A DNA stretch of 64,000 nt from Legionella rowbothamii. Its GTDB lineage: Bacteria; Pseudomonadota; Gammaproteobacteria; Legionellales; Legionellaceae. The stretch spans positions 186,001-250,000 of the forward strand of contig NZ_CAAAIM010000002.1 of the NCBI RefSeq assembly GCF_900639985.1, read 5' to 3'. The translations under genes were made by a program, and so were the position numbers. Every line of letters starts with the position of its first letter. The stretch's first letter is position 1. Under the pieces are notes generated by a model. That model ran no database searches. It was not told the DNA's origin and saw only the letters and a list, made by a program, of their open reading frames with translations. This document shows positions 26,852 to 35,993 of this stretch, in pieces.

Positions 26852-27724
26852 CTAACCTAATAACTGTTCCATAATTTTTTGTAAATCGTGCACGCCATCA
26901 TATTGAATAACCAACGAGCCCTTCCCTGCTTTTCCTGGTTTTAGCTTGATCGAGGTTTGCAATTGCCGCGCCAAATTATTGACTTGTTCCTGATATTGAA
27001 AGGCGATTGGCTCATTACTTGGTACGCTTTCTGTTGCTGCTTTGCCTGCTTTAACCCGTTCCACTAATTTCTCGGTTTCACGGACAGATAGGTTTTTTGC
27101 TACAATCAACTGGGCAACTTGATTTTGTTGCTCTTCCTCAAGCATGAGTAGGGCACGTGCATGGCCCATATCGATATCACCATGCTCCAGTAATTTTTTT
27201 ACCGCCGTTGATAAAGCCAGGAGGCGTAAATAATTGCTGACTGCAGTACGTGATTTGCAGAGCAGATCCGCAACTTGTTGATGCGTAAGCGAAAACTCAT
27301 TGGTAAGGCGGTGCATTGCACGTGCTTGATCCATCGCATTTAAATCTTCACGTTGTAAATTTTCGACCAAGGCAATAGCCATCGCGGTTTCATCATCTAC
27401 TTGCCTTAAAACGACAGGAACTTCCGTCAATCCTGCAAGCTGACTTGCGCGCCAGCGACGTTCACCAGCAATGATTTCATAGCGGCCATCGCTGAGTTCA
27501 CGTACGACCAACGGTTGTAAAAGGCCTTGCTTTTTGATGGATTCAGCCAATTCAGTTAGGGCCGCTTCTTCCATTTCGCCACGAGGTTGATATTTTCCAG
27601 GTTGCAAGCAATCTACTGCCAGCTTAAGGCCATCAGCCTGTGGTTTTTCATTTAAAAGATTACCGCTGGATTGGCTTAGTAAGGCTGATAGGTTACGCCC
27701 TAAACCACTACGTTTCACTGTCAT
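26852..27724 (-). CDS. parB: Chromosome-partitioning protein ParB
   Basis: A 290-residue ParB/Spo0J-family CTPase and DNA-binding clamp. The N-terminal domain has the box II motif AGERRWRAS, the middle part carries the parS-binding helix-turn-helix (HQQVADLLCKSRTAVSNYLRL), and the C-terminal leucine-rich segment dimerises. It loads at parS and works with ParA in origin segregation. It is 12 bases after parA. No parS site was seen in this window. Confidence 0.96.
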   Translation of the reverse strand: MTVKRSGLGRNLSALLSQSSGNLLNEKPQADGLKLAVDCLQPGKYQPRGEMEEAALTELAESIKKQGLLQPLVVRELSDGRYEIIAGERRWRASQLAGLTEVPVVLRQVDDETAMAIALVENLQREDLNAMDQARAMHRLTNEFSLTHQQVADLLCKSRTAVSNYLRLLALSTAVKKLLEHGDIDMGHARALLMLEEEQQNQVAQLIVAKNLSVRETEKLVERVKAGKAATESVPSNEPIAFQYQEQVNNLARQLQTSIKLKPGKAGKGSLVIQYDGVHDLQKIMEQLLG

Positions 27725-27736
27725 AAATTACCCCAA

Positions 27737-28507
27737 TTACCCTGTTACGGTCTGTTTATTAATCAACTCAGAAGCAAGTACCATATAGGCGGCTGCTCCG
27801 GGTGATGTTTTATCGTAGTGTAATGCAGGCATGCCGTGGCTGGGTGCTTCTGCCAACCGCACATTGCGTGGCACTACAGTTCGGTAGACCTTGGTGGGAA
27901 AATGTTCTATTAATTGTTTGGATACGTCGGAACACAGGCGATTACGCGCATCATACATGGTTCTTAGCACTCCCTCGAGATGCAATCGAGGATTCACCGA
28001 GGCTTTAACCTGTTCAATAGTCGATAAAAGTGCTGCTAAACCCTCTAATGCATAATATTCGCATTGCATGGGAATGAGTACTGAATCCGCAGCAACGAAG
28101 GCATTAATGGTTAGGGTATTCAAGGCAGGAGGGCAGTCAATGAGTATATAATCATAACTGCTTTGTAATGGCTGTAAGGCTTTATACAGAAAAGTCTCGC
28201 GATGATTACGCTCCATGAGGCTGACTTCGGCGACGGTTAAATCGTCATTGCCAGGGATCAGATCATAGCCACAGGCAGTTGTCAGGCAAGCTTGTTCTGC
28301 TAGACAGTCATGGAGCAAGACATCATTGGTGGTGTGAACCAATTGGTTTTTATCAACACCACTGCCCATGGTAGCATTTCCTTGCGGGTCTAAATCGATC
28401 AATAAAACCTGTTGACGATTTGCAGCCAGGGAGGCAGATAAATTAATGGCAGTAGTAGTTTTGCCTACACCACCTTTTTGATTGGCAATGGCTATCACTT
28501 TCGCCAT
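27737..28507 (-). CDS. parA: Chromosome-partitioning ATPase ParA (Soj)
   Basis: A 256-residue deviant Walker ATPase. The P-loop KGGVGKTT is at residues 11-18, followed by the LIDLDPQGNAT switch and DYILIDCPPAL. ParA binds non-specific DNA in its ATP form and is released by ParB. The ATG at 28507 is chosen because it follows AAGGA and begins the conserved MAKVIAIANQ; a longer frame reaching 28573 would overlap rsmG. The gene starts four bases after the rsmG stop. Confidence 0.96.
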   Translation of the reverse strand: MAKVIAIANQKGGVGKTTTAINLSASLAANRQQVLLIDLDPQGNATMGSGVDKNQLVHTTNDVLLHDCLAEQACLTTACGYDLIPGNDDLTVAEVSLMERNHRETFLYKALQPLQSSYDYILIDCPPALNTLTINAFVAADSVLIPMQCEYYALEGLAALLSTIEQVKASVNPRLHLEGVLRTMYDARNRLCSDVSKQLIEHFPTKVYRTVVPRNVRLAEAPSHGMPALHYDKTSPGAAAYMVLASELINKQTVTG

Positions 28508-28511
28508 GATA

Positions 28512-29141
28512 TTAGTTCCTTGATTTTGTGTTTTCGATAAGCACGCAGCAGCGTTCACCCTCAACACCTTCAACAGTATAGTGTTCTACTTTGCAGTTTT
28601 GCTCTATTTCTTGCAGTTCGGCATCTGGATAACGCCCTTTCATCGCCAACCATATTCCATCTTTGGCTACGAGATGCTCCGTCCAATGAATCATTTGCGC
28701 AAGGCTGCTAAATGCCCGACTTATAACTGTATCAAAACCTTGAGTCGGGTGGTAGTTTTCGACTCGAATTTGTACAATTTCCAGGTTTTTTAAATCAAGT
28801 TGCCGTTTTACTTCGTTAAGGAAGCGGGTTTTTTTCCCATTAGAGTCCAGTAAAACAAAGCTTTTTCCTGGTTGCGCAATGGCCAGCGGAATTCCAGGCA
28901 AGCCGGGACCGGTACCCACATCGATAATGTGCTCACCGTGTACCCAAGGTAAAATAGCCAAACTATCTAAGAGATGTTTATTGACCATGGATTCCAGATC
29001 CCGTACTGCGGTCAAATTATACGCTAAATTCCACTTTTTTAGTAAGAATAAATAATCCAATAATGGGCCGCTAATTGTCTCCAGGCCAAATTGTTTCAGC
29101 CCTTGCTCAAGCAAGTGTTTAATTGTTAATTCTTCGCTCAT
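28512..29141 (-). CDS. rsmG: 16S rRNA (guanine-527 N7)-methyltransferase RsmG
   Basis: A 209-residue SAM-dependent methyltransferase modifying G527 of 16S rRNA; loss gives low-level streptomycin resistance in other bacteria. The SAM-binding motif [15 protein letters not shown] is at about residue 69 and the core region NLTAVRD precedes it. The ATG overlaps the mnmG stop by four bases, the usual mnmG-rsmG coupling found near many replication origins. Confidence 0.96.
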   Translation of the reverse strand: MSEELTIKHLLEQGLKQFGLETISGPLLDYLFLLKKWNLAYNLTAVRDLESMVNKHLLDSLAILPWVHGEHIIDVGTGPGLPGIPLAIAQPGKSFVLLDSNGKKTRFLNEVKRQLDLKNLEIVQIRVENYHPTQGFDTVISRAFSSLAQMIHWTEHLVAKDGIWLAMKGRYPDAELQEIEQNCKVEHYTVEGVEGERCCVLIENTKSRN

Positions 29142-31012
29142 GCCTCAATCCGTTGTTTCTTTAAATGAACGAGCAGCAGAGATAAGGCTGCAGGAGTTAC
29201 TCCAGAAATACGGCCAGCCTGTGCTAGTGAAGTTGGTTTTATCTTCGATAATTTTTGAATAACTTCCGTCGACAATCCTACTACTTCAGTGTAATCAAGT
29301 GATTCAGGCAAAACGGTATTTTCATGCTTGCGCATTTTTTCAATATCTTGCTGCTGCCTTTCAATGTAGCCTGCATACTTATTTTGAATTTCTATTTGCT
29401 CACTGACTTCGGGAGGTAATTCTGGCAGGGCTAGATCTTCAAGCATTAATAAATGCTGATAAGTAATTTCTGGGCGCTTAATAAATTCAGACGCACGATT
29501 ATCATGTTGCATCGGATTTTGTAGCAGATCTTTAAACCGGTCGTTATGAGCCACGCGCACCCATGAATTATGTAGCAGTGCTTGAGTTGATTCGATGGCT
29601 TCGCGTTTGGCAGAAAAATGTTGCCAACGAGTATCACCTACCATACCTAATTCTCGCCCCTTAGCCGTTAAACGCAAATCAGCATTATCTTCTCGCAGGA
29701 GTAAGCGATATTCTGCGCGCGAAGTAAACATGCGATAGGGTTCTTGAGTTCCACAGGTAATTAAATCATCAATTAACACCCCTATGTATGCTTCATCGCG
29801 GCGTGGACACCATAATTCTTTTTCTTGTATGAGTAGGGCGGCATTCATGCCGGCGATGATTCCTTGCGCTGCCGCTTCTTCATAGCCCGTAGTGCCATTA
29901 ATTTGTCCGGCAAAGAACAAATTGGCAATGGGCTTGGTTTGCAAAAATGAGGTTAAGCCTCGTGGGTCAAAATAGTCGTATTCAATCGCATAACCAGGGC
30001 GAGTAATATGAGCATTCTCGAAGCCCTTGATGGTGCGTACAAATTGCACTTGCACATCAAAGGGAAGGCTGGTGGAAATGCCATTAGGATAAATTTCTTC
30101 GGTAGTTAAGCCTTCAGGCTCAACGAAAATTTGATGCGATAATTTATCGGCAAAACGTACCACTTTATCTTCAATTGAGGGGCAATAACGTGGGCCAACA
30201 CCTTCAATCACTCCGGCATACATCGGCGATTGGTGTAAATTGTTACGAATAATTTCGTGAGTTGCTTCAGTTGTATGCGTAATATGGCAAGAAATCTGCT
30301 GGGGATGATCGCTAAGGCTGCCCATATAAGAAAATACTGGAAGTGGGGTATCACCTGGTTGCTCTGTCATCTGACTGTAATCTAGAGAGCGTCGGTCGAT
30401 GCGCGGCGGGGTTCCCGTTTTTAAACGGCCTACAGGCAAATTTAGATCGCGTAAACTGTGTGCCAGGGCGATTGCTGGAGGATCTCCGGCACGACCACCT
30501 GCATATTGGCTCATCCCGACGTGGATTTTTCCACCTAGGAATGTACCAACCGTAAGTACGACGGCACGTGCACGCAAGGTATAGCCCATTTGAGTTACTA
30601 CCCCAGTTACTCGGCCACCTTCAATAACCAAATCATCAACGGCTTGTTGAAATAGAGTCAGATTAGGTTGTAATTGCAATTGCTCGCGAATGGCCTGGCG
30701 ATATAAAACTCGGTCTGCCTGTGCACGAGTTGCACGTACGGCAGGGCCTTTAGACGCATTTAAAATACGAAATTGGATACCGGCTCGGTCTGCTGCTTTA
30801 GCCATCGCGCCATCGAGTGCATCAATTTCTTTCACCAAGTGTCCTTTACCAATACCACCAATTGCGGGGTTGCAAGACATTTGTCCCAATAAATCCATAT
30901 TATGGGTTAGTAATAAGGTTTGTGCCCCCATCCGTGCTGCAGCCAGAGCTGCTTCTGTGCCTGCATGGCCACCGCCTACGACAATAACATCATATAATTT
31001 TTCAAGATTCAT
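29138..31012 (-). CDS. mnmG: tRNA uridine-34 modification enzyme MnmG (GidA)
   Basis: A 624-residue FAD protein that, with MnmE, makes the carboxymethylaminomethyl group at wobble U34. The dinucleotide-binding motif [17 protein letters not shown] is near the N-terminus, with the conserved [20 protein letters not shown] and RTRAQADR segments following, and a C-terminal helical tRNA/MnmE-binding region. The ATG at 31012 begins the conserved [15 protein letters not shown]; a 14-residue upstream extension is unlikely. First gene of mnmG-rsmG-parA-parB. dnaA and rpmH are not in the window. Confidence 0.97.
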   Translation of the reverse strand: MNLEKLYDVIVVGGGHAGTEAALAAARMGAQTLLLTHNMDLLGQMSCNPAIGGIGKGHLVKEIDALDGAMAKAADRAGIQFRILNASKGPAVRATRAQADRVLYRQAIREQLQLQPNLTLFQQAVDDLVIEGGRVTGVVTQMGYTLRARAVVLTVGTFLGGKIHVGMSQYAGGRAGDPPAIALAHSLRDLNLPVGRLKTGTPPRIDRRSLDYSQMTEQPGDTPLPVFSYMGSLSDHPQQISCHITHTTEATHEIIRNNLHQSPMYAGVIEGVGPRYCPSIEDKVVRFADKLSHQIFVEPEGLTTEEIYPNGISTSLPFDVQVQFVRTIKGFENAHITRPGYAIEYDYFDPRGLTSFLQTKPIANLFFAGQINGTTGYEEAAAQGIIAGMNAALLIQEKELWCPRRDEAYIGVLIDDLITCGTQEPYRMFTSRAEYRLLLREDNADLRLTAKGRELGMVGDTRWQHFSAKREAIESTQALLHNSWVRVAHNDRFKDLLQNPMQHDNRASEFIKRPEITYQHLLMLEDLALPELPPEVSEQIEIQNKYAGYIERQQQDIEKMRKHENTVLPESLDYTEVVGLSTEVIQKLSKIKPTSLAQAGRISGVTPAALSLLLVHLKKQRIEA

Positions 31013-31237
31013 AATCTGGTCATTAATTGTGTAACAAAATGAGCAATTATACACTTTTTTTACAATAAAACGTAGCCTGTATTTCGTATTAGTTGCGAAT
31101 GAGGGAGTTAAATTCCTTTTAATTATTTAGGTCTAGGTGTCTATCTGCGCGATTGTGCCAGGGTAATTAATGTGAAAATCAAATGATTAATATCAAGCTA
31201 CACTTAATATAAATAATACTATTCAGGGATCGGTCTT

Positions 31238-32458
31238 ATGGCAATTACTACCGGGTTGTCAGGCAATGAAATATTTTGTCTTGATCTTAAAAATTATGCA
31301 CCTGGCTCAATCGTTGTGGGTAACAGCGTCCATTCATTAGGCTTTGTTGGGAGTATTGGTTCGGGCTTTAAGGCCATGTTAGGTGGTGAGTTGCAACAAA
31401 TTACCTCTTTGATCGAAGAGGGGCGAGAAACTGCTTTTCAACGTATGGTGCAGGAGGCTGAGGCTAATCAAGCAACCGGGATCACAGGAGTCACCAGTCA
31501 ACTTATTTTTCACGGTGCTAATGTCGAGTTTTTATCTATAGGTTCGGTGATTCATGCGCGCAATGATGCAGATAAAGCAAAATTTACTACTTCTGCAGAT
31601 GGGCAAGAATTATATGCACAGCTTGATGCTGGGTATCGGCCTATTTGTTTTGCATTTGGTAATGTGGCTTATTCCATGGGGGTGGGCCGTGGACTTTTAG
31701 GCGGGTTAAAAACTTTAGGTCGGGGGGAAATTAAGGAGTATTCTGATATTTTTAATAAAACCAGACACTTGGCTTTAAATCGTATCATTGCTCATGCCAG
31801 AAAACGCCAGGCCAATGCCGTATTGGGGATCAAGACCACAGTTTTGCCCTTTGGTGGGGTTAGTGAAATGCTGATGCTTGGTACCGCGTCTCATAATCCG
31901 GAGTTACAGCATGACGCTAATAATGATGTAGTAACCAGTGATATGACCAACATCGAAATGTGGAATATGGCGCGTATGGGCTATGCACCCATGAAACTTT
32001 TACTGGGAACTTCCGTTTATTCTCTGGGCGTGGTGGGTGGTATTACCTCTGCATTGAAATCAATTTTTAGAGGGGAAATTAATGAATTAACGCGGATGAT
32101 TTATGCCGCACGTGAGAATGCTTTAGCTCTTATTAATGAGGAGGCTAGAGCTATTGGGGCAGATGATGTGGTGGGTGTTAAGACCTATGTTTACCAGTTA
32201 GGTAATGGTTTAATTGAGTTTTTAGCTATTGGTACGGCGGTTAAGAAAACTACTCGCATTAAAACCGATTCGGAGCAATTGCCACCACAGGCTATTGTTG
32301 TTGATAAAGATACTTTTTATGACAGCAAAACCTTTGGGGATATTAGTGTGAATGTTAATGCTGGGGAAAAACCAATTAACCGAGGCAGCACCTTTTTGAT
32401 TCCTGCGATTATTCTAATTTTCTTTCTCGCACAAATTATCGTGGCGTTTCTGCGGTAG
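31238..32458 (+). CDS. Three tandem YbjQ-like (UPF0145) domains with C-terminal membrane anchor
   Basis: A 406-residue protein made of three diverged copies of one domain (about residues 10-110, 125-220 and 245-345). Each has the pattern A/S-V-x-S-L/M-G-V/F-G-x-G followed by LGGEL, LGRGEIKEY or FRGEINELT, then helix residues like R/N-A-L-x-R/L-I and a V-GVK/IKT-x-V strand. YbjQ domains form pentamers and are annotated as putative heavy-metal-binding. A single hydrophobic helix at 385-403 would anchor it by the C-terminus. It is monocistronic, with a strong terminator after it. Confidence 0.78.
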   Translation: MAITTGLSGNEIFCLDLKNYAPGSIVVGNSVHSLGFVGSIGSGFKAMLGGELQQITSLIEEGRETAFQRMVQEAEANQATGITGVTSQLIFHGANVEFLSIGSVIHARNDADKAKFTTSADGQELYAQLDAGYRPICFAFGNVAYSMGVGRGLLGGLKTLGRGEIKEYSDIFNKTRHLALNRIIAHARKRQANAVLGIKTTVLPFGGVSEMLMLGTASHNPELQHDANNDVVTSDMTNIEMWNMARMGYAPMKLLLGTSVYSLGVVGGITSALKSIFRGEINELTRMIYAARENALALINEEARAIGADDVVGVKTYVYQLGNGLIEFLAIGTAVKKTTRIKTDSEQLPPQAIVVDKDTFYDSKTFGDISVNVNAGEKPINRGSTFLIPAIILIFFLAQIIVAFLR

Positions 32459-32514
32459 TCGCAATTTGAGGTTGGGCGTTTTAATGGCATTTAAAATAAA
32501 TTGTTCTACTTTAC

Positions 32515-32551
32515 GAATTACCGTGGTCAAGCCCCGGTAATTCAGTTTTTT
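32515..32551 (+). terminator. Rho-independent terminator
   Basis: GAATTACCG (32515-32523) pairs with CGGTAATTC (32535-32543), with two further inner pairs, and T6 lies at 32546-32551. It follows the triple YbjQ gene by 57 bases and lies between it and the convergent batD gene. The element shares most of its bases with the one at 1260-1298. Confidence 0.8.
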
Positions 32552-32581
32552 ATAAGCATGTAACATTTTATAAACCCAGCT

Positions 32582-34231
32582 TTAAGTCGGATTCATCGGG
32601 GGCAAACTTGAGGCTTTATTTTGGGGCGAGGCATAAGTCTGCTTTAAATTACGGACGCTGCGCCATAGTTCATCTCCGTGCCATGGAGTCTTTTCACTCT
32701 CTTGATATAAGGCTTGCGATAAAATCCGCACTTGTTTTTTAAACAGCATATCGGTTGAGAGGCGCATTAAATCTGCCAAATTTAATATTGATGCATCAGG
32801 CCAATGTAAACTAGCCCATTTCAATAATGCATCACGACAGCGCTGTGGGTTATTTTGTTGGCACGCGTCATGAAGTGCTTGCAAGGCGCGCTTATAGGCT
32901 CCTCTTCCCGGGGCGCGGCTGCGTTTTTGCCAAGCCCACAAGCCTAAAGTAAGCAGCCAAGCTAGCGCGAATAAAGCGGCAATCATCCAGGCCCAATTAT
33001 TAGCTACTGGGGTAAAAGATGGGGTTTCTTTGGTTTCCGGATTGGTTTGTGGCACCAGTGCCGTACCTTGTATGGGGTTGGATGCATTGGCAGCCGCTGT
33101 CTTCGACGGTGTGACTTCAATAGTGCGTGGCCCTAAAACTGCAATCTCTTCTTTACCTGTTGTGGTATTAAACCAAGGAAGTTTTAACTCAGGGATGGTT
33201 ACTTTACCGCTTTTATTAAATAAATAAGTGACCTTAATTTCTGAGCGGCTAACGATTTCACCTTGATTCACTTGATTTCTTTCTTTGCCTTTTTCTGGGT
33301 AGACATTAAACGCATCTGAATCTGCAAAATGAAGGGCCGGTAGCAATTGTGCCGGAATACCAATTCCTTCTAGAGTAATGGTACGTACTAATGTGTTGCC
33401 TTGATCTATCGTTTGTTTAAGGTTTTCATAGGCATCCCTCAATTTGATTTGTTTCGCAGGAGTCCAGGTTTGTCCATTAAATTGCGAGGGAATAGGCTGC
33501 ACATTCAGTGTTATGTCTTTGGAGGTTGCTTTAATGCGCTGTGGATCAAAACCATAAACAAGAGCAGTAAAAGCGGGTGAGGTAATGGTCAATGGGCCGC
33601 TTTTTTGTGGAAAAATAGCATAACTTTGCTCCTCAACTAGGTAAGTCACATTATTCTTTTGGGTTTGATAGCGTTTGTCATTGCCCAAAGGAATAAGCAA
33701 AGCATTGTCGACCTTAGGCCCCTGATAGCTCGCATCCAAGAGCTGTTTGGAATTATATAAGCGAACTTTGTAGGTAATTTGTTGATTGAGATAAGGCTTC
33801 TTTTCATTAACTTCCGTAGTTAAAAAGATATCTTGTAGTTGCTGATTATCGCTGGTGCTTTGTATGGATGGGTCTTGTGCCGAGATATTAATTGTTAAGG
33901 GAGTGCTCTGATCCGCTCCCATTTTTATAGGTGGAATGGTTACTGGGCCGATTTTTCGCGCCTTTAGGGTGATAATCCAGGTACTGGAGGCCTGGGTTTG
34001 CCCATTGATAACCGAGTAATTAACACTACGCTCGGTGCCCAAAATCATAAAATCTTTGCGAAGTGGCGTTAAATCAGGAATACCATTGGCAGATTGCAGG
34101 CTAGGCTGGGTTAATAATATGCGAAATGGCTCACCTTGGCTGATCTCCGAGGGATCCACTTGGATTTGTACTTCGGCATGGGCCAAGGCATTAAGTAAAT
34201 AAAAAAAGCTAATTATTATTAATTTTTTCAT
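32582..34231 (-). CDS. batD: BatD-like protein
   Basis: A 549-residue BatD/oxygen-tolerance family protein. A signal peptide (residues 1-19, cleaved after AHA) is followed by repeated immunoglobulin-like periplasmic domains and, near residue 420, a single transmembrane helix (WAWMIAALFALAWLLTLGLW) before a cytoplasmic tail. It is the last gene of the MoxR/Bat operon, whose products probably form a membrane complex around von Willebrand factor proteins; the function is not firmly established in any Legionella. The ATG at 34231 is chosen since it overlaps the upstream stop (ATGA). Confidence 0.85.
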   Translation of the reverse strand: MKKLIIISFFYLLNALAHAEVQIQVDPSEISQGEPFRILLTQPSLQSANGIPDLTPLRKDFMILGTERSVNYSVINGQTQASSTWIITLKARKIGPVTIPPIKMGADQSTPLTINISAQDPSIQSTSDNQQLQDIFLTTEVNEKKPYLNQQITYKVRLYNSKQLLDASYQGPKVDNALLIPLGNDKRYQTQKNNVTYLVEEQSYAIFPQKSGPLTITSPAFTALVYGFDPQRIKATSKDITLNVQPIPSQFNGQTWTPAKQIKLRDAYENLKQTIDQGNTLVRTITLEGIGIPAQLLPALHFADSDAFNVYPEKGKERNQVNQGEIVSRSEIKVTYLFNKSGKVTIPELKLPWFNTTTGKEEIAVLGPRTIEVTPSKTAAANASNPIQGTALVPQTNPETKETPSFTPVANNWAWMIAALFALAWLLTLGLWAWQKRSRAPGRGAYKRALQALHDACQQNNPQRCRDALLKWASLHWPDASILNLADLMRLSTDMLFKKQVRILSQALYQESEKTPWHGDELWRSVRNLKQTYASPQNKASSLPPMNPT

Positions 34232-35067
34232 TGATACCATCCACGTTCTCTTCTTAAGTGGTCACGTAAAAACTTTTCTCGTAGTAAGCCGCCAGGATCA
34301 TCAGGAATTAAGCGCAACCACTGCTCTTGTGCCTGTTGCTTTTCTTGATCTGCCTTACTGTCTTTATTCGCCTGCTTTTGCTGGTCCTGCTTTTGCTGGT
34401 CCTGCTTTTGCTGGTCCTGCTTTTGCTGGTCCTGCTTTTGCTGGTCCTGCTTTTGCTGGTCTTGCTTTTGCTGGTCTTGCTTTTGCTGGTCTTGCTTTTG
34501 CTGGTCCTGCTTTTGCTGGTCCTGCTTTTGCTGGTCTTGCTTTTGCTGGTCTTGCTTTTGCTGGTCTTGCTTTTGCTGGTCTTGCTTTTGCTGGTCTTGC
34601 TTTTGCTGGTCCTGCTTTTGCTGGTCCTGCTTTTGCTGGTCCTGCTTTTGCTGGTCCTGCTTTTGCTGGTCTTGCTTTTGTTCTTTTTGCTGTAAAAGCT
34701 TTTCAAGCAACTTACGATTCTCAATGGCATCTTGATTTTTAGGATTTTTGGCTAAGGCTTTATCGTAAGCGGCTATCGCCTCTTTATATTTACCCAAGTG
34801 GGCTAAAGCATTGCCTTTATTATAATAGCCTTGTTCATCTTGTTGCTTTTGGTAGAGTTCACTGGCTTTTTGATAATCTCCAGCCCGATAAGCTGCTGCG
34901 GCTGCCCAGTCGTCACGGTTAAAGAGAGCACCAGCTTCTTTATATTGCTGTTTGCTCATTAATTCTTGCCCTTGCTGATCAGGGGTAGACCACAGGTCTT
35001 GCCATTGCCAGGCTTGGACAGGTAACGACAGGAATGAAGTAAATAAGAGGATTAAATAACGCATCAT
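34228..35067 (-). CDS. batC: Bat operon TPR protein with long QDQQK repeat
   Basis: A 279-residue protein: a signal peptide (ends near VQA), a TPR region (about residues 30-125, with GNALAHLGKYKEAIAAYDKA), then an almost perfect run of about twenty five-residue QDQQK units and a charged end. In Bat operons such TPR proteins are thought to scaffold the von Willebrand proteins. The repeat is encoded by 15-bp units that vary only at one synonymous base (CAG or CAA). The predicted repeat segment is a highly charged Gln/Lys/Asp helix. The first ATG at 35067 overlaps the batB stop by four bases. BatC is a tentative name. Confidence 0.8.
   Translation of the reverse strand: MMRYLILLFTSFLSLPVQAWQWQDLWSTPDQQGQELMSKQQYKEAGALFNRDDWAAAAAYRAGDYQKASELYQKQQDEQGYYNKGNALAHLGKYKEAIAAYDKALAKNPKNQDAIENRKLLEKLLQQKEQKQDQQKQDQQKQDQQKQDQQKQDQQKQDQQKQDQQKQDQQKQDQQKQDQQKQDQQKQDQQKQDQQKQDQQKQDQQKQDQQKQDQQKQDQQKQDQQKQDQQKQANKDSKADQEKQQAQEQWLRLIPDDPGGLLREKFLRDHLRRERGWYQ
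34381..34680. repeat. Twenty-copy 15-bp tandem repeat
   Basis: The plus strand repeats CTGGTCCTGCTTTTG (or CTGGTCTTGCTTTTG) exactly twenty times. Only one position, C or T, varies, giving the order CCCC CTTT CCTT TTTC CCCT. The unit is a multiple of three, so copy-number changes keep the batC frame and alter only repeat length. Confidence 0.95.
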
Positions 35068-35993
35068 ACAACGATCCTTTGCAGCCAGCCACGTTGAAAT
35101 ACCGGAAGCAGTAATAATAAAGCAGGGATTAAAAACCAACGCCCTTCATCACGCCATAAGGGAATATCGTCATCTTTACTTAAGGCAAATTGCTTTTGCC
35201 TGCTCGCATCGATCCATTGATCCAAATTACTAGCATCCGATGTGTACCTTAATAATTGCCCATCTCCTGCGTCAGCAAAACGTTGAAATAATGGGTTTAA
35301 ATTGGTATCGGCCTTAATAGGCATAATGGATGTGAAGATTCCTAATGTGGCTAATTTTTTTACTTCCTCGATGGCATCTGCAGAGGGCGAGTCCGCTGTT
35401 AATACAAGAATTTGCCCATGATTATAGCCGGCTTGTTTAATTAATAAAGCGGCCTCGGCTACGGCGCTTTCTAAATTATGACCTGTCACTGGCATGATGT
35501 TTGGAGTTAATGAGGATAATAATGAGCTAATGGTTTGGCCATCATCTGTAAGAGGAGAGACAACAAATGGTTCACTAGTAAACGCAACCAAGCCAAATTG
35601 ACCAATGTCTTTACGAGCAAATAAATCCCGTAACTTAAATTTGGCGCGGCTTAGGCGATTGGGACTTAGATCGGATACCATCATATTATCCGACATATCC
35701 AATACCAACACGCGGGGTTGTATAGGCTTATAAGTTGCCACGGGTAATTTATGCCACACGGGGCCAGCAATACTGACAATCATAAAGAACATGCTGAATA
35801 ATAAACAAGAAATTGCGCCAATTCGTTGTTTTTGCTCTTTTTTTTGTAGCAAATGGTTGAGCAAATGAGGATCACAAATTTCTGCCCATGCATGTAGCTT
35901 AGGACGACGTCGCCAGCTGGCAAAGGCGAGTCCTAACAAGGGAATAATCATGAGCAACCACCATGGTCTTAAGAAATGAATATCAGTGATCAT
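35064..35993 (-). CDS. batB: BatB-like von Willebrand factor A membrane protein
   Basis: A 309-residue protein with helices at about residues 10-25, 60-80 and near the C-terminus (FLIPALLLLLPVF) flanking a von Willebrand A domain. The MIDAS metal motif, usually DxSxS, reads DMSDN, so the second Ser is replaced by Asn. The following DLSPNRLSRAKFKLRDL is typical of BatB. It overlaps batA and batC by ATGA. In contrast to BatA it may bind metal poorly; that is inference. Confidence 0.84.
   Translation of the reverse strand: MITDIHFLRPWWLLMIIPLLGLAFASWRRRPKLHAWAEICDPHLLNHLLQKKEQKQRIGAISCLLFSMFFMIVSIAGPVWHKLPVATYKPIQPRVLVLDMSDNMMVSDLSPNRLSRAKFKLRDLFARKDIGQFGLVAFTSEPFVVSPLTDDGQTISSLLSSLTPNIMPVTGHNLESAVAEAALLIKQAGYNHGQILVLTADSPSADAIEEVKKLATLGIFTSIMPIKADTNLNPLFQRFADAGDGQLLRYTSDASNLDQWIDASRQKQFALSKDDDIPLWRDEGRWFLIPALLLLLPVFQRGWLQRIVV

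Noticed and set aside
30690..31034. 114-codon plus-strand frame opposite the mnmG start
   Set aside because: It is antisense to the highly conserved FAD-binding part of mnmG and has no ribosome site or known family.
34327..34742. Long open frames on both strands through the 15-bp repeat (Leu/Val-rich, Ala/Gly/Phe-rich and Ser/Lys-rich)
   Set aside because: The repeat unit is a multiple of three and lacks stops in several frames, so these are shadows. Only the TPR-protein frame continues into a signal peptide and TPR region and overlaps neighbours properly.
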